From Diaporthe sp. PMI_573 (lineage: Eukaryota > Ascomycota > Sordariomycetes > Diaporthales > Diaporthaceae), in the NCBI GenBank assembly GCA_021399435.1, contig JAJTUP010000096.1, positions 124,001 to 188,000 on the forward strand: DNA of 64,000 bases, read 5' to 3'. Positions 20,201 to 31,525 of the stretch are shown here, one piece after another. Position 1 is the first letter of the stretch, and each line of letters opens with the position of its first letter. The translations under genes and the position numbers were made by a program. The notes beneath the pieces were generated by a model. The model saw only the letters and a program-made list of their open reading frames with translations. It searched no databases and had not been told where the DNA came from.

Positions 20201-22003
20201 GGCCCTAGCGGTTGCCTTGCGGCACAACCACGACATTCGACTCCTCGTCACGGTCACGTCAAGCCTAGCCATGAGCTATTACGCCACGAATTACGCCACG
20301 AAGCTAGATACGCCGTTATGGAAACGGGCGGCGCTTATGAAGCCGGTGTGGGAAAGGATGTCAGCGGACGTCGGGGCCGAAGGCCAAGTAGCGCATGACG
20401 ACGAAGCCCCGAGGGCGGCGCAGGTAAATAATAAGGCCAGGCAATTCCTGGCCCGGACGGCAAACCAGATCTTCACCAGCAGGGAGCTATCCGCCGTGGA
20501 GGTATGCAGCAGGCTCCTCGGTCATCCCAACCACTACTCCAGCGTGGAGAGATGGCAGAGCATTCACCTCAATACGCTGTACTGGGCGGTCTTCAGGAGG
20601 TGGCGGGGTCTACAAGACGCAGCCGGACCGGAGGCTCGTCTGCGAGCGGCCCCGGAGACGATCAACATAGCGCAGTCTGGTGTGCATCTTCCACTGCTGG
20701 AGGCATACGCCGGGCGTGGGGCTCTATTGGAGGACCTCTGCTTCTACGACTATGCTAGCGTGATTCAAGTGCGTCGGGTTGGGAAGCGGACGAACGTAGA
20801 CAAGCCGCAGTATTTCCCCTTCGACCAAGACCTTGTCAATGGAGAGAGATGGATCCAAGAGCTCCTGAAAGCAGGGTCGCAGTACGTCCCGGTGCTCACC
20901 GGCCCCCTCAACCACGACCTGGATAAGCTAGACCCAGGATATTACCAACGGTAGGAGAGGTGAAGAGAGAGAGAAGGCTCGTCGAAGAGCTAACGGCATA
21001 CAGAACCGCGGTGGTCCTCCTAGCACTCTTTGTACCTTGGCAACGCTTCACGCGCCTGGACGAGCTCTACGGCTACCGCTATGCATCTGGTGAGTACGCC
21101 TCAGTCAAAGACGTGTGGGCAAAGCTGTCGGAAGCCATACCGGACCGGGTGAAGGGGGTGGTTAGCAACATTAAGCTTCTGCACAAGAGCGCCGAAGATG
21201 CTAAGAAAGACGCGGCGTTGTGGGCTAGCCGCAGCGAAGGTGACGAGGAGAAAGAGCACGAGCCGGCGGAGGAGGGAATAGCCCCTGGCACCACGTGGCG
21301 ACCGCACAACACGGACTTGAGGTACACATTCCATGACGCGGTGTATAACCTGCACGGCGATCAAGGCATTGCCAAAGACTCCCCCGCACTGGCAAGGCTG
21401 CTACAGGCGCTCGAGAGAGCCAGCTTCTCCGACCCCGAACCGGACCCGTGGCGCACGCAGTCCGAACATCAAGCGACAGTAAAAACGATGACGAAGCCCG
21501 AGATTGGCATGGTACGGGCGGCCCAGCTGCGGCTCCACAGAGCCAGAGTGCTAGCCATCGAAGGGGATGATGAAGTCGGCGAAGACAAGAACGGCGACGA
21601 GGCTGGTTTCGGTCCCGGCGATGATCAGTATTTGTTCCCACCTATCCCGGCGCCCAACCTAACCCCCGCTCCAGCTCATACTTGGGTAGATATAGCACCT
21701 GGCAGCAGCTTCCTCCTGGTCGGGAACATGATAGGCAAGCAGCGAACGCTAAACCGCATGCAGAAGATCGCCCTCGGCCTCATCTGTGAGGCGATGGACA
21801 GAGCGGAGGAAGTGTCAGATATAGTCGCTGACGGCAACGAAGGGCACACGGTGTGGGAGCAGCCACCTCAACATCTCCAATACATAGGCGGAAGCGGCGG
21901 CACCGGGAAGTCTTGGCTCATCGAGACGCTGAAAGAGGTATTCGCGGCGAAAGGGTCGTCGAAACGTATTGTCATAACAGCTACGTCCGGGACGGCGGCG
22001 GCT
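17287..22003 (+). mobile_element. Helitron with Rep/helicase gene, cut off inside the helicase
   Basis: Exons: 17287-19045, 19094-19824, 19887-20950 and 21004 to about 22003. Introns: 19046-19093, 19825-19886 and 20951-21003, the last with branch gctaacgg and acceptor tacag. All junction phases agree. The N-terminal part carries a Cys-rich DUF6570-like region (VCQDCSHALEAGKLPR). Rep follows with the HUH motif HLHGFLWLDAN and the Y2 motif YYATNYATKLDTP. The C-terminal helicase begins with QYIGGSGGTGKSWLIETL (Walker A). After TATSGTAAA the homology ends abruptly at about 22003 and the frame runs out 55 nt later, so the rest of the helicase is missing. Rep nicks and joins single-stranded ends in rolling-circle transposition and the helicase unwinds. 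This copy retains Rep but not a complete helicase, so it is probably not autonomous. Confidence 0.9.
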
Positions 22004-22817
22004 CGCCCGCCTTTCGTTTCTTTGGGCCGACATTTGCACCCTTGCTTCGGGTCCGATTAGCAACGGCGGGAGGGGTAGCGTTGTGTGCAACGGCTTTGGG
22101 TGTTTCAGGTATTCGAGCACGATGGTCTGGAGGATCCTCGCCGGCTTCACAGTCACTTCCCCGTCGCCCCACCCGTCGCCCCCCTCGTCCCCCTTTTCCC
22201 CTTCGTCCGCCTCGGACCCCTCGTCCTCCGCTACGCACATCCGTTGTGTCTTCAGGGGTACTTGGAGATGTGAGCTGATCAGCATTTTCCCCGGCGACGT
22301 GAATAGTGTTGTTCTCGCTTGTCTGCTCGACAAGCGAGCATTCATTTGTTCGCTCATCCGACGCAGTGATAGATTCCGTTGATGTTGGCAGCATTTCCAA
22401 AGATGTGTGCTTCCTAGAGTCAGGAGCAGTACCCTGGCTCGCAAATTGATAGTTGTTTGTACGATCGTCGAATTCAGGGTCTTCGGTGCTATCTCTAAGC
22501 CAATCGCCAAAGTTGTCAAAGTTGTTGAGGTTCGCTATTTCCCCGCTTGGCGAGTTGTCTTGGTGATCGGCTCCTTTTTCGGACGCGGATGTGGCCGGAG
22601 CCGCCGCCGGTCCCGCGGGCGGGTTGAAGACTTCGTTGGTTAGAGGTGAATAGGTCGTTGGAAGGTTAGAGGATAAGATTCCTTTTAAGTTGATATCTTG
22701 GTGATTTGCCCTAGACTCAAAAAGTTGAGGTTCTTGATACGACCCCGACTGGCTGATATCGTCCTGCGTTGAAACTAGGAATTGATCGAAGAAAAGGGAT
22801 GGAGTTGAGGCTTCCAT
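22004..22817 (-). pseudogene. Unknown gene, 3' end lost at Helitron junction
   Basis: The frame starts at ATG 22817 on the minus strand (MEASTPSLFFDQFL) and stays open for about 270 residues up to the Helitron breakpoint; its stop lies in Helitron sequence. It is acidic and polar in the first two thirds. Then comes a glycine/arginine-rich block (RSGGRGVRGGRRGKGGRG) and a basic tail (NRTRSKGANVGPKKRKAGE) that resembles a nuclear-localisation or RNA-binding segment. I do not recognise the family. The end has evidently been replaced by the Helitron or by a recombination event. Confidence 0.5.
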
Positions 22818-23374
22818 TGAGCTGACAAGACTGGACTGTTAGCTCCCTCACCTCATAACTCGTCGGCCATTCAAACTTACTCTTCGCCCTGCTACATGTA
22901 GAAATGAAGCTGGTAGCAGACTGGCACCCGGCGGGAATTTGAGTGGTTCTTTGGGGAGAGATTGAATGGAATGGAAACGATGGGGTTTCCATCACGTACA
23001 TATCACGTCTCTACTTCACTGTGTGTGGGCTTCCCTACCAACCTCCCTCCACCTTTCTAAGCCAAGAGAACAAGGAAAACATCAACACAGCAGCCCTCCC
23101 TGCCCACTCAGGTACAACCGATTGACTAGCGAGATATGGGCACCAATTAGGCGAGTGATGAGAACGATTCACGCAACAGATACCACGCTCTACCCCGGCG
23201 ACGAGGCTGGAGGAGACCCACCGATGCGAACGCGATTGCTGGCTAAACGGGACCACCTCCTGATCGCCAACCACCGTGGAACCAAGACGTGCTACTGAGG
23301 CCTGGTCCGTCGGCGATATTAGAGGGTGGGATGCGCCCATCATCAACAGGAGTCCCAACCACCTTGTTTGTTAT
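22818..23374. other. Gene-free stretch
   Basis: No supported gene. Contains the presumed upstream region of the minus-strand unknown gene. Confidence 0.4.
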
Positions 23375-23535
23375 GTACACCTCCCCGGGGTAATAAAGGT
23401 CAGTGGGCCATGTCCTGTTACATTGAGCTCTAGGTACTGTTTGTACGGAAATTGCTAGAAAAGTGACAAAGTGGTGTGTGGGTCAAATGTAACTGGACAT
23501 GGCCCACTGACCTTTATTACCCTGGGGAGGTGCAC
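23375..23535. mobile_element. Small inverted-repeat (MITE-like) element
   Basis: A left arm of about 50 bp (23375-23424, gtacacctccccggggtaat..) and a right arm (23486-23535, ..ggacatggcccactgacctt..) are inverted copies with about three mismatches. A spacer of roughly 60 bp separates them. The whole could fold into one hairpin. There is no coding capacity. Possible flanking TA is intact on the left (ta|cacc) and reads ca on the right, so the target site is uncertain. Confidence 0.7.
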
Positions 23536-23848
23536 CATGCAAGTCAGGCCTACAATCTTTAGGCTTTAGACTCAGTTTGACCCTCCTCTCGAAGGATCTC
23601 GACTGCCTACTGGTCGGGTCCACTGCATCTTCAAGGCTGGGGAGGGACTCTCGGTCGAAACGAGTCTTAAATTCAATCCGCAGTGCCACGCCTCGACTCT
23701 GCCCTGGTGATTCAAATGCATATGCAGGATTCCACTCAAGCTTTCCAATTAGACAGATTAAACAAATCTGTCTGTTCTGAGACAATGATAAGTCCTTCTT
23801 ACTGACAGTACTATATACGATATAAACACGATGCTATCTAAACTATAT
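23536..23848. other. Gene-free stretch, 3' flank of NLR
   Basis: No gene is supported. It presumably includes the 3' untranslated region of the minus-strand NLR that ends at 23849. Confidence 0.4.
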
Positions 23849-25594
23849 TCATTCCCGCAACTTCCCATATGCCTCCTCCAACAAATCTAGTGAGATTAAA
23901 CGATCTGGGACATCTTCTGCTAATAGGCCCTTTTCAAGTTCGACCACATGCTCAAGAATCTCTATTGCCTCCTCAATCCGCCTATCATTGAGGTAAGCCC
24001 TTGCGAGCGACTGTTCTGAGGTGAGTCGGAATTGATCCTCTCGGAGTGTCCTCTTTTGGATCTCAACCACGTGCTCAAACATCTTAATCGCCTCCTTGAT
24101 CCGCCTGTCTTCGAGGTAGGCTGTTGCGAGTGCGTGCTCTGAATTGAGTCGGTAATGATCCTCCTCTCGGAGCGTCCTCTTTCGAACCTCGACCACATGC
24201 TCAAACATCTTAGTTGCCTCTTTGATCCGCCGGTCTTCGAGGTAGGCCCTTGCGAGCTCGTGCTCTGAAGTGAGTCGGGATTCATCCTCCTCTTGGAGCG
24301 TCTTCTGTTTCCATTTCCAAACATCTTCAAGGCATTTAATAGCCTCTTTAAACTGCCGATCTTCAGACAAGCGCATTCCGACATGAGTTGAGAGCGAAAA
24401 TCGTTCATCGATACAGCGATTTTTACTCCGTTCTAATAGCCGAGTAGAGTGTGAAAAATAGCTTCGCCATGCTTCTTGATTCGCCCCATAGTCATCGATG
24501 AAGACTTTCTTCATGTCCTTAAGAGCACTGAGTATAGTCTCTTGCGTTCGCGCCTCTTTTTCGATCCACAATCTGGTCGCCAAGTGCACCAGACTATGCA
24601 TATCGTACATATCGTCATTTCGACGTCTGGCTAAGAAAGCGAGTCCGACCAGCGTGCCGATTGCAGACTCTTGGTCTTGCTGAGATTCCATTCGGGGGAA
24701 TAGAGACTGTGGTATGGCCTTTGGCTCAACACAGGACAGAAATGAAAGTAGCTTGTATGCGGCAGGATCGGCCTGTCGAATCTGGGTAAAGGATACAATC
24801 CACGTAGTCGCCACGGCATTGCCCACGTCTGGGTACCGTGTATCGTCCGGGAACTCTTGGGCCATCAAGCTTACAATGTCCTTGTCAGTCCCATGTAATA
24901 GGTCGATGTACCGTTGAATAGTCAAATGCGGGTTGCAGTTGAGGTAGGCGGCAGCTTGCACGATAGCCAAGGGTAGGTAAGTGAGTTCCTCGAGGAGTCT
25001 TGCTGCTGTAATTTCCTCCTCGATCAACTCTTTGCGGAATAGGGATCTCCTGAGAAAGTCGATTGCCTCTTTAGGAGTCATCTGGTGCAGCTCGATCCTA
25101 TCGGCACGCGCTGCAGATGTGGCGATTTCCGCTGAACGTGTCGTAAAAAGAATAAGGCCGTCGTCGTGAATTGGTAGGTAGTCTTTAATTGTCGCGAACT
25201 GGGTCTTTTGGTCGATGTTATCGATGATGAGCAACCACTTTCCTGCCCCACTCGATTCGAGATATTGTTTCACCAACATCCTTGCCTCTTCATTGTTGGT
25301 ATCCATTGGGAGTTCTGCCTTCCTACCTATCTCTAGGTAGTCTCGGTGGAAGGTGGTGTCGCTAAGCGCTGATAACCAGAAGACTGAGTATTCTGGACGG
25401 TTGTCCTGGACCCAGAAGGCGAACTGGAGGACTACCTGAGTCTTGCCGACTCCGCCGAGTCCGACAATGGCGAGCTTCTGGCATTCTGGTTGGATAAAGA
25501 GCTTTTGCCTCAGATCTTGCAGTACAGTGTCCCGGCCGACAAAATAGTGGTTACGAGGGAAAGGTATGGAGTAGTGGGTGGTCCCTATAATCAT
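23849..25594 (-). pseudogene. NB-ARC-TPR part of a patatin-type NLR
   Basis: 581 open codons. HYFVGRD leads into NB-ARC. The P-loop GLGGVGKT is at residues 45-52, Walker B LLIIDNID at about 121-128, then LFTTRSAEIATS and LTYLPLAIVQAAAYL (GLPLA-like). YDMHSLVHLATRLWI marks the end of the ATPase. The C-terminal 160 residues are tetratricopeptide units of about 42 residues (for example LARAYLEDRRIKEATKMFEH) that are similar to each other. NB-ARC is a nucleotide-dependent switch that oligomerises and activates the N-terminal domain. That N-terminal patatin domain is encoded just upstream at 25633-26245 but has lost its first half. This ORF is undamaged by itself and could still make an NB-ARC-TPR protein; as an NLR the gene is broken. 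Confidence 0.9.
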
Positions 25595-25632
25595 GTTACC
25601 CTATTGTTTCATTGAAAGCGAACTCTAGAGTA

Positions 25633-26248
25633 CTAACTGTGACGCACACCGTCTGGTTCCGCTATAATCCCAGAACGGCCTTCAGAAGGGTTGAAGAAGT
25701 CATCAAAGAACTTCTGGATTGCCCTCTGGTTATCAAACAAGTAGTTCCTCGTGTGAGCGGCTATCGTGCTCGCTTTCTGGTAGTCTGACAACATGACATC
25801 ATCCAAACCACGGTCCACATTGAATCTGTAGTACTGGCCTCCAACTTTGTATTTCCCATCAAGTCTTGTTGCAACTTTTGTTGACTCTGCAGCCATTGCT
25901 TTTAATGCCTTCAAGATAGCCCATCTCGAATCCTGAATTGTAACAACTCTTCCTAGCCCTGTGCCAATGCTGAGGATACGCAGCTGGTCGTGTCCAGAGA
26001 ACAGCTTCTCTGCTTCTTCAATCAGGATCTCTGCCGGGTTATTATACCCAAATCCTGCATCGATAAATTCGATCTTGTCGCGTCCGAGTTGGATGGACTT
26101 GAAGAAGGTTGTTGCAGCTGAGGTTGCGCGGGCGACCTGCCAGATGCAGCAGTCTTTGAAGGCAACATCTGTATCGTATGTCTTCAAGAGCATAGGACGA
26201 GCGTCTATATTGGCCTTTGTAATAGCTAGAACGACACTATAAGACATT
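25633..26248 (-). pseudogene. C-terminal half of patatin-like phospholipase domain
   Basis: Minus-strand residues from about VVLAITKANIDARPMLLKTYD through CIWQVARATSAATTFFKSI, the catalytic-Asp motif FIDAGFGYNNP (usually DGG/DGA), and LRILSIGTGLGR, to RHS and TAG at 25633. Patatin lipases use a Ser-Asp dyad; the GxSxG nucleophile and the oxyanion glycine loop should lie upstream, but that DNA is replaced by the LINE beginning at about 26250. The 38 bp between this frame and the NB-ARC ATG may have held a short intron, but no clean junction is evident. Patatin-NB-ARC-TPR is a known fungal NLR plan, so the two pieces belong to one former gene. Confidence 0.85.
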
Positions 26249-26249
26249 A

Positions 26250-26748
26250 GCACTAGTCTCCCCCACCAGTGCGCATGCGGACAAGCGAGAGAGACCGTGG
26301 AACATTTCCTTTTTCGGTGCAGGCGTTGGACGATACACCGAACGCAGATGCTCCAGTGTACAGATACCCACAGAAGTAATATCTCCTTCTTCTTAGGAGG
26401 GAAAGCACCGTCAGATGGTACAAATTGGACTCCAAATATGGATGCCGTCCGCGCAACGATACGGTTCGCTATTGCCACGGGGCGACTCGACGCAGACTGA
26501 TCACAAGGAGGAACACCTCCACCCCATCACCACTAATCCGACAAACCTTAATCACCTCGTGTCATATACAGCAGGCACCGCTTCAGTCGCCGAAGATAGG
26601 ACACTGAACACTTGGAGAATCGCCTTCAAGTCGGCCTACTAACACCACTAACCCACGAGAATTCGCAGAGACATGGTACATTGAGACAAGCTATAAGCTA
26701 GGAACAGATTGCATATGGGCTTAAGGAGGTCGGGATTCATTTTAGGAC
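26250..26748 (+). mobile_element. 5'-truncated LINE (Tad-like), 3' end only
   Basis: Frame 26255-26500 encodes the extreme C-terminus of a LINE ORF2: a CxC..H..C knuckle (QCACGQARETVEHFLFRC) and the tail SNISFFLGGKAPSD and NWTPNMDAVRATIRFAIATG, which are characteristic of fungal Tad-type elements. The following approximately 250 bp are probably its 3' untranslated region; the exact 3' end is uncertain. Orientation is opposite to the NLR. Only the last about 80 codons are left, as expected from incomplete target-primed reverse transcription. It interrupts the patatin domain. Confidence 0.75.
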
Positions 26749-27542
26749 ATGTATTTGCAGATTAGTAATAGTTGCCCTTTCGGCGCAAGCCGCCGCCGGG
26801 CGTCAATAAATTGTGTGTGTGTGTGTGTGAGGGTAGACCTAAACAATTGGCAGTGCAGGAACAAACGTCTGCTTTCAGGTACCCTGGCACTCCCCACTTC
26901 TACCGTTCCTGAGCTTTCTCCGTTCACTCGGTTCCCAAGTGGTGCAAAGCCCTTGAAAGGAGAACTGTAGAGTTTCCATTGAGTGTCAGGGAGAGAGACA
27001 GAAGAATGGGATCCAGAAGCAAAGAATTGCGTGTCGATCGGAGCGAACCAGGGGCATCCAAAGGGGCTAGGACCAAAGCAGGCTCGTTCAACACGAGGCG
27101 GAAGTATACTTTTGCCATCTCGCGGTCGATGGCATATCGAGTTGGCACCGCTTTTTCCAGAGCGGCGACAGACTCGAAGGATGGTATTGCCGCCTCGCTA
27201 GCGTTGGGGTGCACTGCGATGTCCATTCGGGACACATCCGTGACCCGAGGCTGCAGGAGGCCGGGCATCTTCGACCACCGCAGAATGAAGCTCGGCGCCC
27301 TTCACTGGTGGGCTTCACAAAGTTGTGTAACACAACCGCTAGAAGAGGGGCCTAAGCTGATGCATTGATACCTGACAATAACCTGATCGCGAGAAACCTT
27401 GGTCTGACTTCACAGCGTTGTTGGCCTTTTAACCTCACCCGGACCTGACCGTCATCCAAAGCCGCGCCCCCTTAAACTTTCAAGCTCATCGTAACCATAA
27501 TCGAATCGTTGGCCACACCTTCCGACTTCACGGACCTGTAAA
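26749..27542. other. Gene-free stretch with (GT)n microsatellite
   Basis: A run of about eight gt units lies near 26812-26829. A minus-strand frame at 26924-27268 (114 codons) has no recognisable features. The missing patatin N-terminus was looked for here and not found. The end of the stretch is the presumed promoter of the gene at 27543. Confidence 0.5.
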
Positions 27543-29335
27543 ATGGCTTCTCAAATCATCGCCGAAATATCTCGATCAGAACTGGCTGATCTCCCGGCTC
27601 CCGACGGCAGAATCACTGGATTTCAGCAACTTGCTTCCTATAATTGGCTAGAGAAGGCCGTGCCCACTATCTCGGTTCCCGGTAATGTGCTTCTTGGACA
27701 GTTCATGGGATTCTGTTGACTCTAACCTTTCCCAAAGGTTCTCCGCCCCTTTGGTCTCCGCCGTCGGAGCCTCAAAAGCTGGCACCCGATTCTGGGGTGG
27801 TGTACATTGATCAAAATGCAGCGCGTAATTCCCGCTTTCCTCTTGAGCCTTTGTTCCGCGCCTTATATGTCGACAATCCCGACTTCCAGATTGGAGACAT
27901 CGACCTCGTCACTGATAGGAACAACATCCGTAAACTTCTACGCTTCGTTCAAGGATCCTCCAGCGACGCCTTCCAGATCCGCGTCGAGATTGCCGGCAAC
28001 AGGACTGCACTGTTCACCCGCGTGGAAGCCAAGACGAGAGACCTCATCCAGGGTTTCAGAGGGTATGGCCGCAACTTTGAGAAAGCTTATACCAAGACGG
28101 AGGGTGGAAGTTCTGCACATCATAGGATCGTTAGCTATGACTTCGGCGGCATGAACTGCATTGTGCGACACGAGACGGACGGGTACGTTGACAGCAAAAG
28201 TTCAACTGAACTGGCCGACAGCCTGTCGGATGCGTTGAAAGGACTATCCATCTCCAAGTCGGACAAGTTTGGCAACGGTCCGGCAGCAACTATTGTTGAA
28301 ACCGGCGGCAGGGCTGTGGATTTGTCTTCAACCCTCGAGATCAAGACCCGAGCTGCCAGTCGTAAGTTAGATATGGCTGAGGTTTCTTCCCAGCTTTGGG
28401 TCTCGCAGACTCCCAAGCTGGTTGTGGGCTATCACCGAAACGGTGTCTTTGACAACGTCCAGTTCCGAGATATGACAGATGAGATTCGCCAATGGGAGAT
28501 GGCCAACCAGAAAGACCTCGGCAAATTGGCATGTCTCTTGGCGAAGATTATAGGAGTCGTGAAGCGCAGTGTTGACCGGGATGCTGTTGTTAACTACAGC
28601 GGAGGGACGAGACTACGGATTCTCGCCGGCGACGGAAAGCGGGCATTACCCGACGATTTATACGTGAAATGGGACATCGACACTGCACAAGCTGGGCGAG
28701 GAGATGTCGCCAAGCTGAGCAAAGATGATGAGAGTGAGGCGACGAGCGGCCGGCAGCGTCCCGAGGAGGATACGGCGCTTTTACTCATCCCCGATGGCAC
28801 CCCCTTTTCCGACCATATCGAGTATTCTGTGCGCAAGGGACTTCGACAATTCTTCCGCCGCATGCCAACCCAGCTCTATGACTACCGGGCCCTTTGCAAA
28901 ACCCTTAAATCTCTGCCAATTGATGTTCTCGCAGGACGCAACTTACGGGGCATCATGGGCGACATGAGAAGAGGCAAGAGCGACTGGGATCCTGACGAGA
29001 GAAGAGAGATTGAAGGGTTGAAGAGTCTGGCACGATACTCGGCTTTCAGGTTGTTATATTTGTTCCTCATCGACGATGGGGAGACCAGGGATCAAAATTC
29101 GGCCTACAACGCAGCTTTTTTTGTCGTCTCACATCGCAGGATTTTCAAGTATAGGACCCGGAAGATGGTTCGAGAGGCATTCGAGGACCGTTTCAATGTC
29201 TCGTACAAGCAGCGGCAGAATTTGGACAAATGGCCTATCGGGGAGCAGGAGGAGGGAAGTGACGTAACTACAGAGGATGAAGGCTTTGGCATTGGCTGTG
29301 GCTTTGACTCTGACTTCGATTCCTACTCTGACTGA
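27543..29335 (+). CDS. Conserved fungal protein of unknown function
   Basis: Two exons, 27543-27681 and 27738-29335, with intron 27682-27737 (gtaatg..tctaac..aaag). The joined frame is 579 codons, 578 residues. It starts MASQIIAEISRSELADLP and contains SYNWLEKA, PPLWSPPSEPQ, VYIDQNAARN, PLEPLFRALY, DLVTDRNNIRKLL and FGGMNCIVRHETDGYVD. This pattern is typical of a family widespread in filamentous fungi whose members are often labelled geranylgeranyl pyrophosphate synthetase. No DDxxD prenyl-synthase motif is visible, so I do not support that label. The C-terminal part has a conserved basic helix region and an acidic Ser/Asp tail (GFDSDFDSYSD). No membrane or secretion signals. Function unknown. 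Confidence 0.85.
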
Positions 29336-31525
29336 ATCCTTCTGAGCCAAAGACTGGACATAGGGGACTGCGCATGATTAGTTGAAGGTTGGGCGGGCCA
29401 TTTTTGTCAAAAGTTTAACTATGGAGGTCTATTTTGCCCCAAGTTGACCGGCGGAAGCTTTGTCTCCTAGTTGAAAGATAGGAATGCACTTGAAATAAAT
29501 TACATATTGCATTGATCCTTGATCCGTTTGTCCCCCAATCTGACAGGGTCGGCGCCTGATAAGTTGTGTTGTGACATATCTATGGAAACACGCCACTTAT
29601 GGCGACAATCAACTGTAATTGCCACTCGATGCTGAGACTTTTCTTACACAAGTACTCCAGCCACGTTGACAACAGCCACGTATTTGCTGAGTACGCGTAC
29701 TCCGAAATGAAGTCGATCGGCATCACCCTCGTTTCTCAATCTGAAAATGCCGGATGTTCGGGCCGGCCGCACGAGTCTCTACATCGAGTCGGGAGCTAGT
29801 GCGTTGTTGATGGTTGGAGGAGACAAAGTGAACGCCTCTGTAGGGGAAATAAACGTTGGATTCTCAAGTTGAGGCCCGCTGATGTACACAGCGCCCTCTT
29901 ATCACCTTCTCTCAATCTTTGATTAACCAGGATACACAGTAGTACAACGGGGCTAACTTTAAATGCCGGGATACCTTACCCGACAATAGCGCCTACTGCG
30001 CCAGTAGTCAGTGGGTGAAGCGAAGCCGGGACACCCACGGGTAGCGGTATACAGAACTGGATTTGGGTCCCCGCTTAGCTTGGCTCGGGGTACCTTTATG
30101 CGCTCGTAGAGATCTGGAATTTATACTGTGTGCACAGCCACGTTAGTCCCAATTAAGCTGCCACTGTTTTTGTTATACAACAAAAAGCGGACACTAGATC
30201 TTTGTTCTTTCTTTCGTCTTTTGGTGATACGATGATTACAGTACCCGCGTGTCACCTGATAGATTTCATCTCATTGTATCCTCGTCACAATTAAACAGGG
30301 CTTGTCGTGGTGACCCCTGCATGAGGAGACCAGGGAGGATAAATGACGAGGGTTGACATCTCACGAGGATGTTGACATCTCAGAACGAACCTCGCATTAG
30401 TGCAAACGTCCGCGGATGCGCGTTTTTGCACTACTGCAGGCGAACTGGCGTGCGACTGCATCCCCGCGTGCAGAAAGCTCCACATCTGACCAGCCACCGA
30501 CAACCTCTAGGAGGGCATTGTGTCTGTGCTTCTGACGTGTCATCCGGATTTCTTACGTTAAGCCCTTTTCCTCTCTCCCGACTTTCCCTCACCCCCCCCC
30601 CCCCGGGCCCAATCCCGTTGCGTCCAGCCGAGCTCCCTAGCGGCGTGTCAAAAGTCAGGGTCACACCGAAACCAGTGCTACGTACGTAGCTTGAGCGGCC
30701 GCGGGTGCCAATCACGGAAGTTGAAGTAACGATAGGAGGTATGTCCAGCGTCTATTCTTCGTCCGGCATAGCACTTTTTCGTGGTGTCGCCGAAACCTGC
30801 CGCACTCGAGCATCGCTCCTGTGCGTTGCCCGTTCGACATTGCGGTACTACGTACAATACCATACGGTACAGTGCAGGTACTAACTACCCGTGCCCTTGA
30901 CGGCACCCTTTCTATTCTTCTCTTCTCCACGCTACAGAACAACCCCCGCGCGTAACCTCTATTCTCATCTCACACGAGACGAATTTCCTTCTCGTGAGCC
31001 TTGATCCCAGATCTCGGCACCTTACGATCTCTGGACGAGCAGGGGGGCTCGGCTTGTGGGTTGAGAGACGACCCTCGGCGCTTAAAATTCTAGTGAGCGA
31101 GGAAGTGAGCTGCGGGCAGAACAGCGCATCTTCGAGACTTGCCGGCACAATTGTCTCAACAATCACGCAACGCGCCCGCCTCAGTGAGGACGAGGGCTAT
31201 CGACGCGGCTTCCCAGGTCTATCCTTTAATGTGGTCCATCTAGCACACAACTGTCGTTTGGGAAGGGGCTCTATCGACCGCTTCGTGGTACCACCCTTTC
31301 GCACCGCGGCCGAAGCACATTCGGCACCATCTTTTCTAGCTGCCGCAGGTGACATCTAGATCAGTCCAGGGACACAATAGCGAAAATCTTGCAAGGTCCA
31401 GCATATGTGCTCTTGCAGAGCGCCGGTTCACGAGGTCTTCGGCATTGCCACCCTGGGGCCCACCACGAACTGCGCCGTGGGCATTGAGCATCGAGCTGCA
31501 TGCGCACAGCTAATCATAATATTGA
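29336..31525. other. Gene-free stretch, 2.2 kb, with poly-C tract
   Basis: No gene that I can support. Contains a run of 12 or so C at about 30593-30605, and the probable promoter and long 5' leader of the Zn2Cys6 gene at its right end. Several short reading frames here have no recognisable features. Confidence 0.5.

Noticed and set aside
26924..27268. Minus-strand 114-codon frame
   Set aside because: No domain, no splice support; checked as a possible patatin N-terminus and not similar.
27543..29335. Geranylgeranyl pyrophosphate synthase
   Set aside because: This label is common for the family, but no DDxxD or other prenyl-synthase motif is visible, so no enzyme name was given.
30593..30605. 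Poly-C tract as functional element
   Set aside because: Simple homopolymer with no context that suggests a role.
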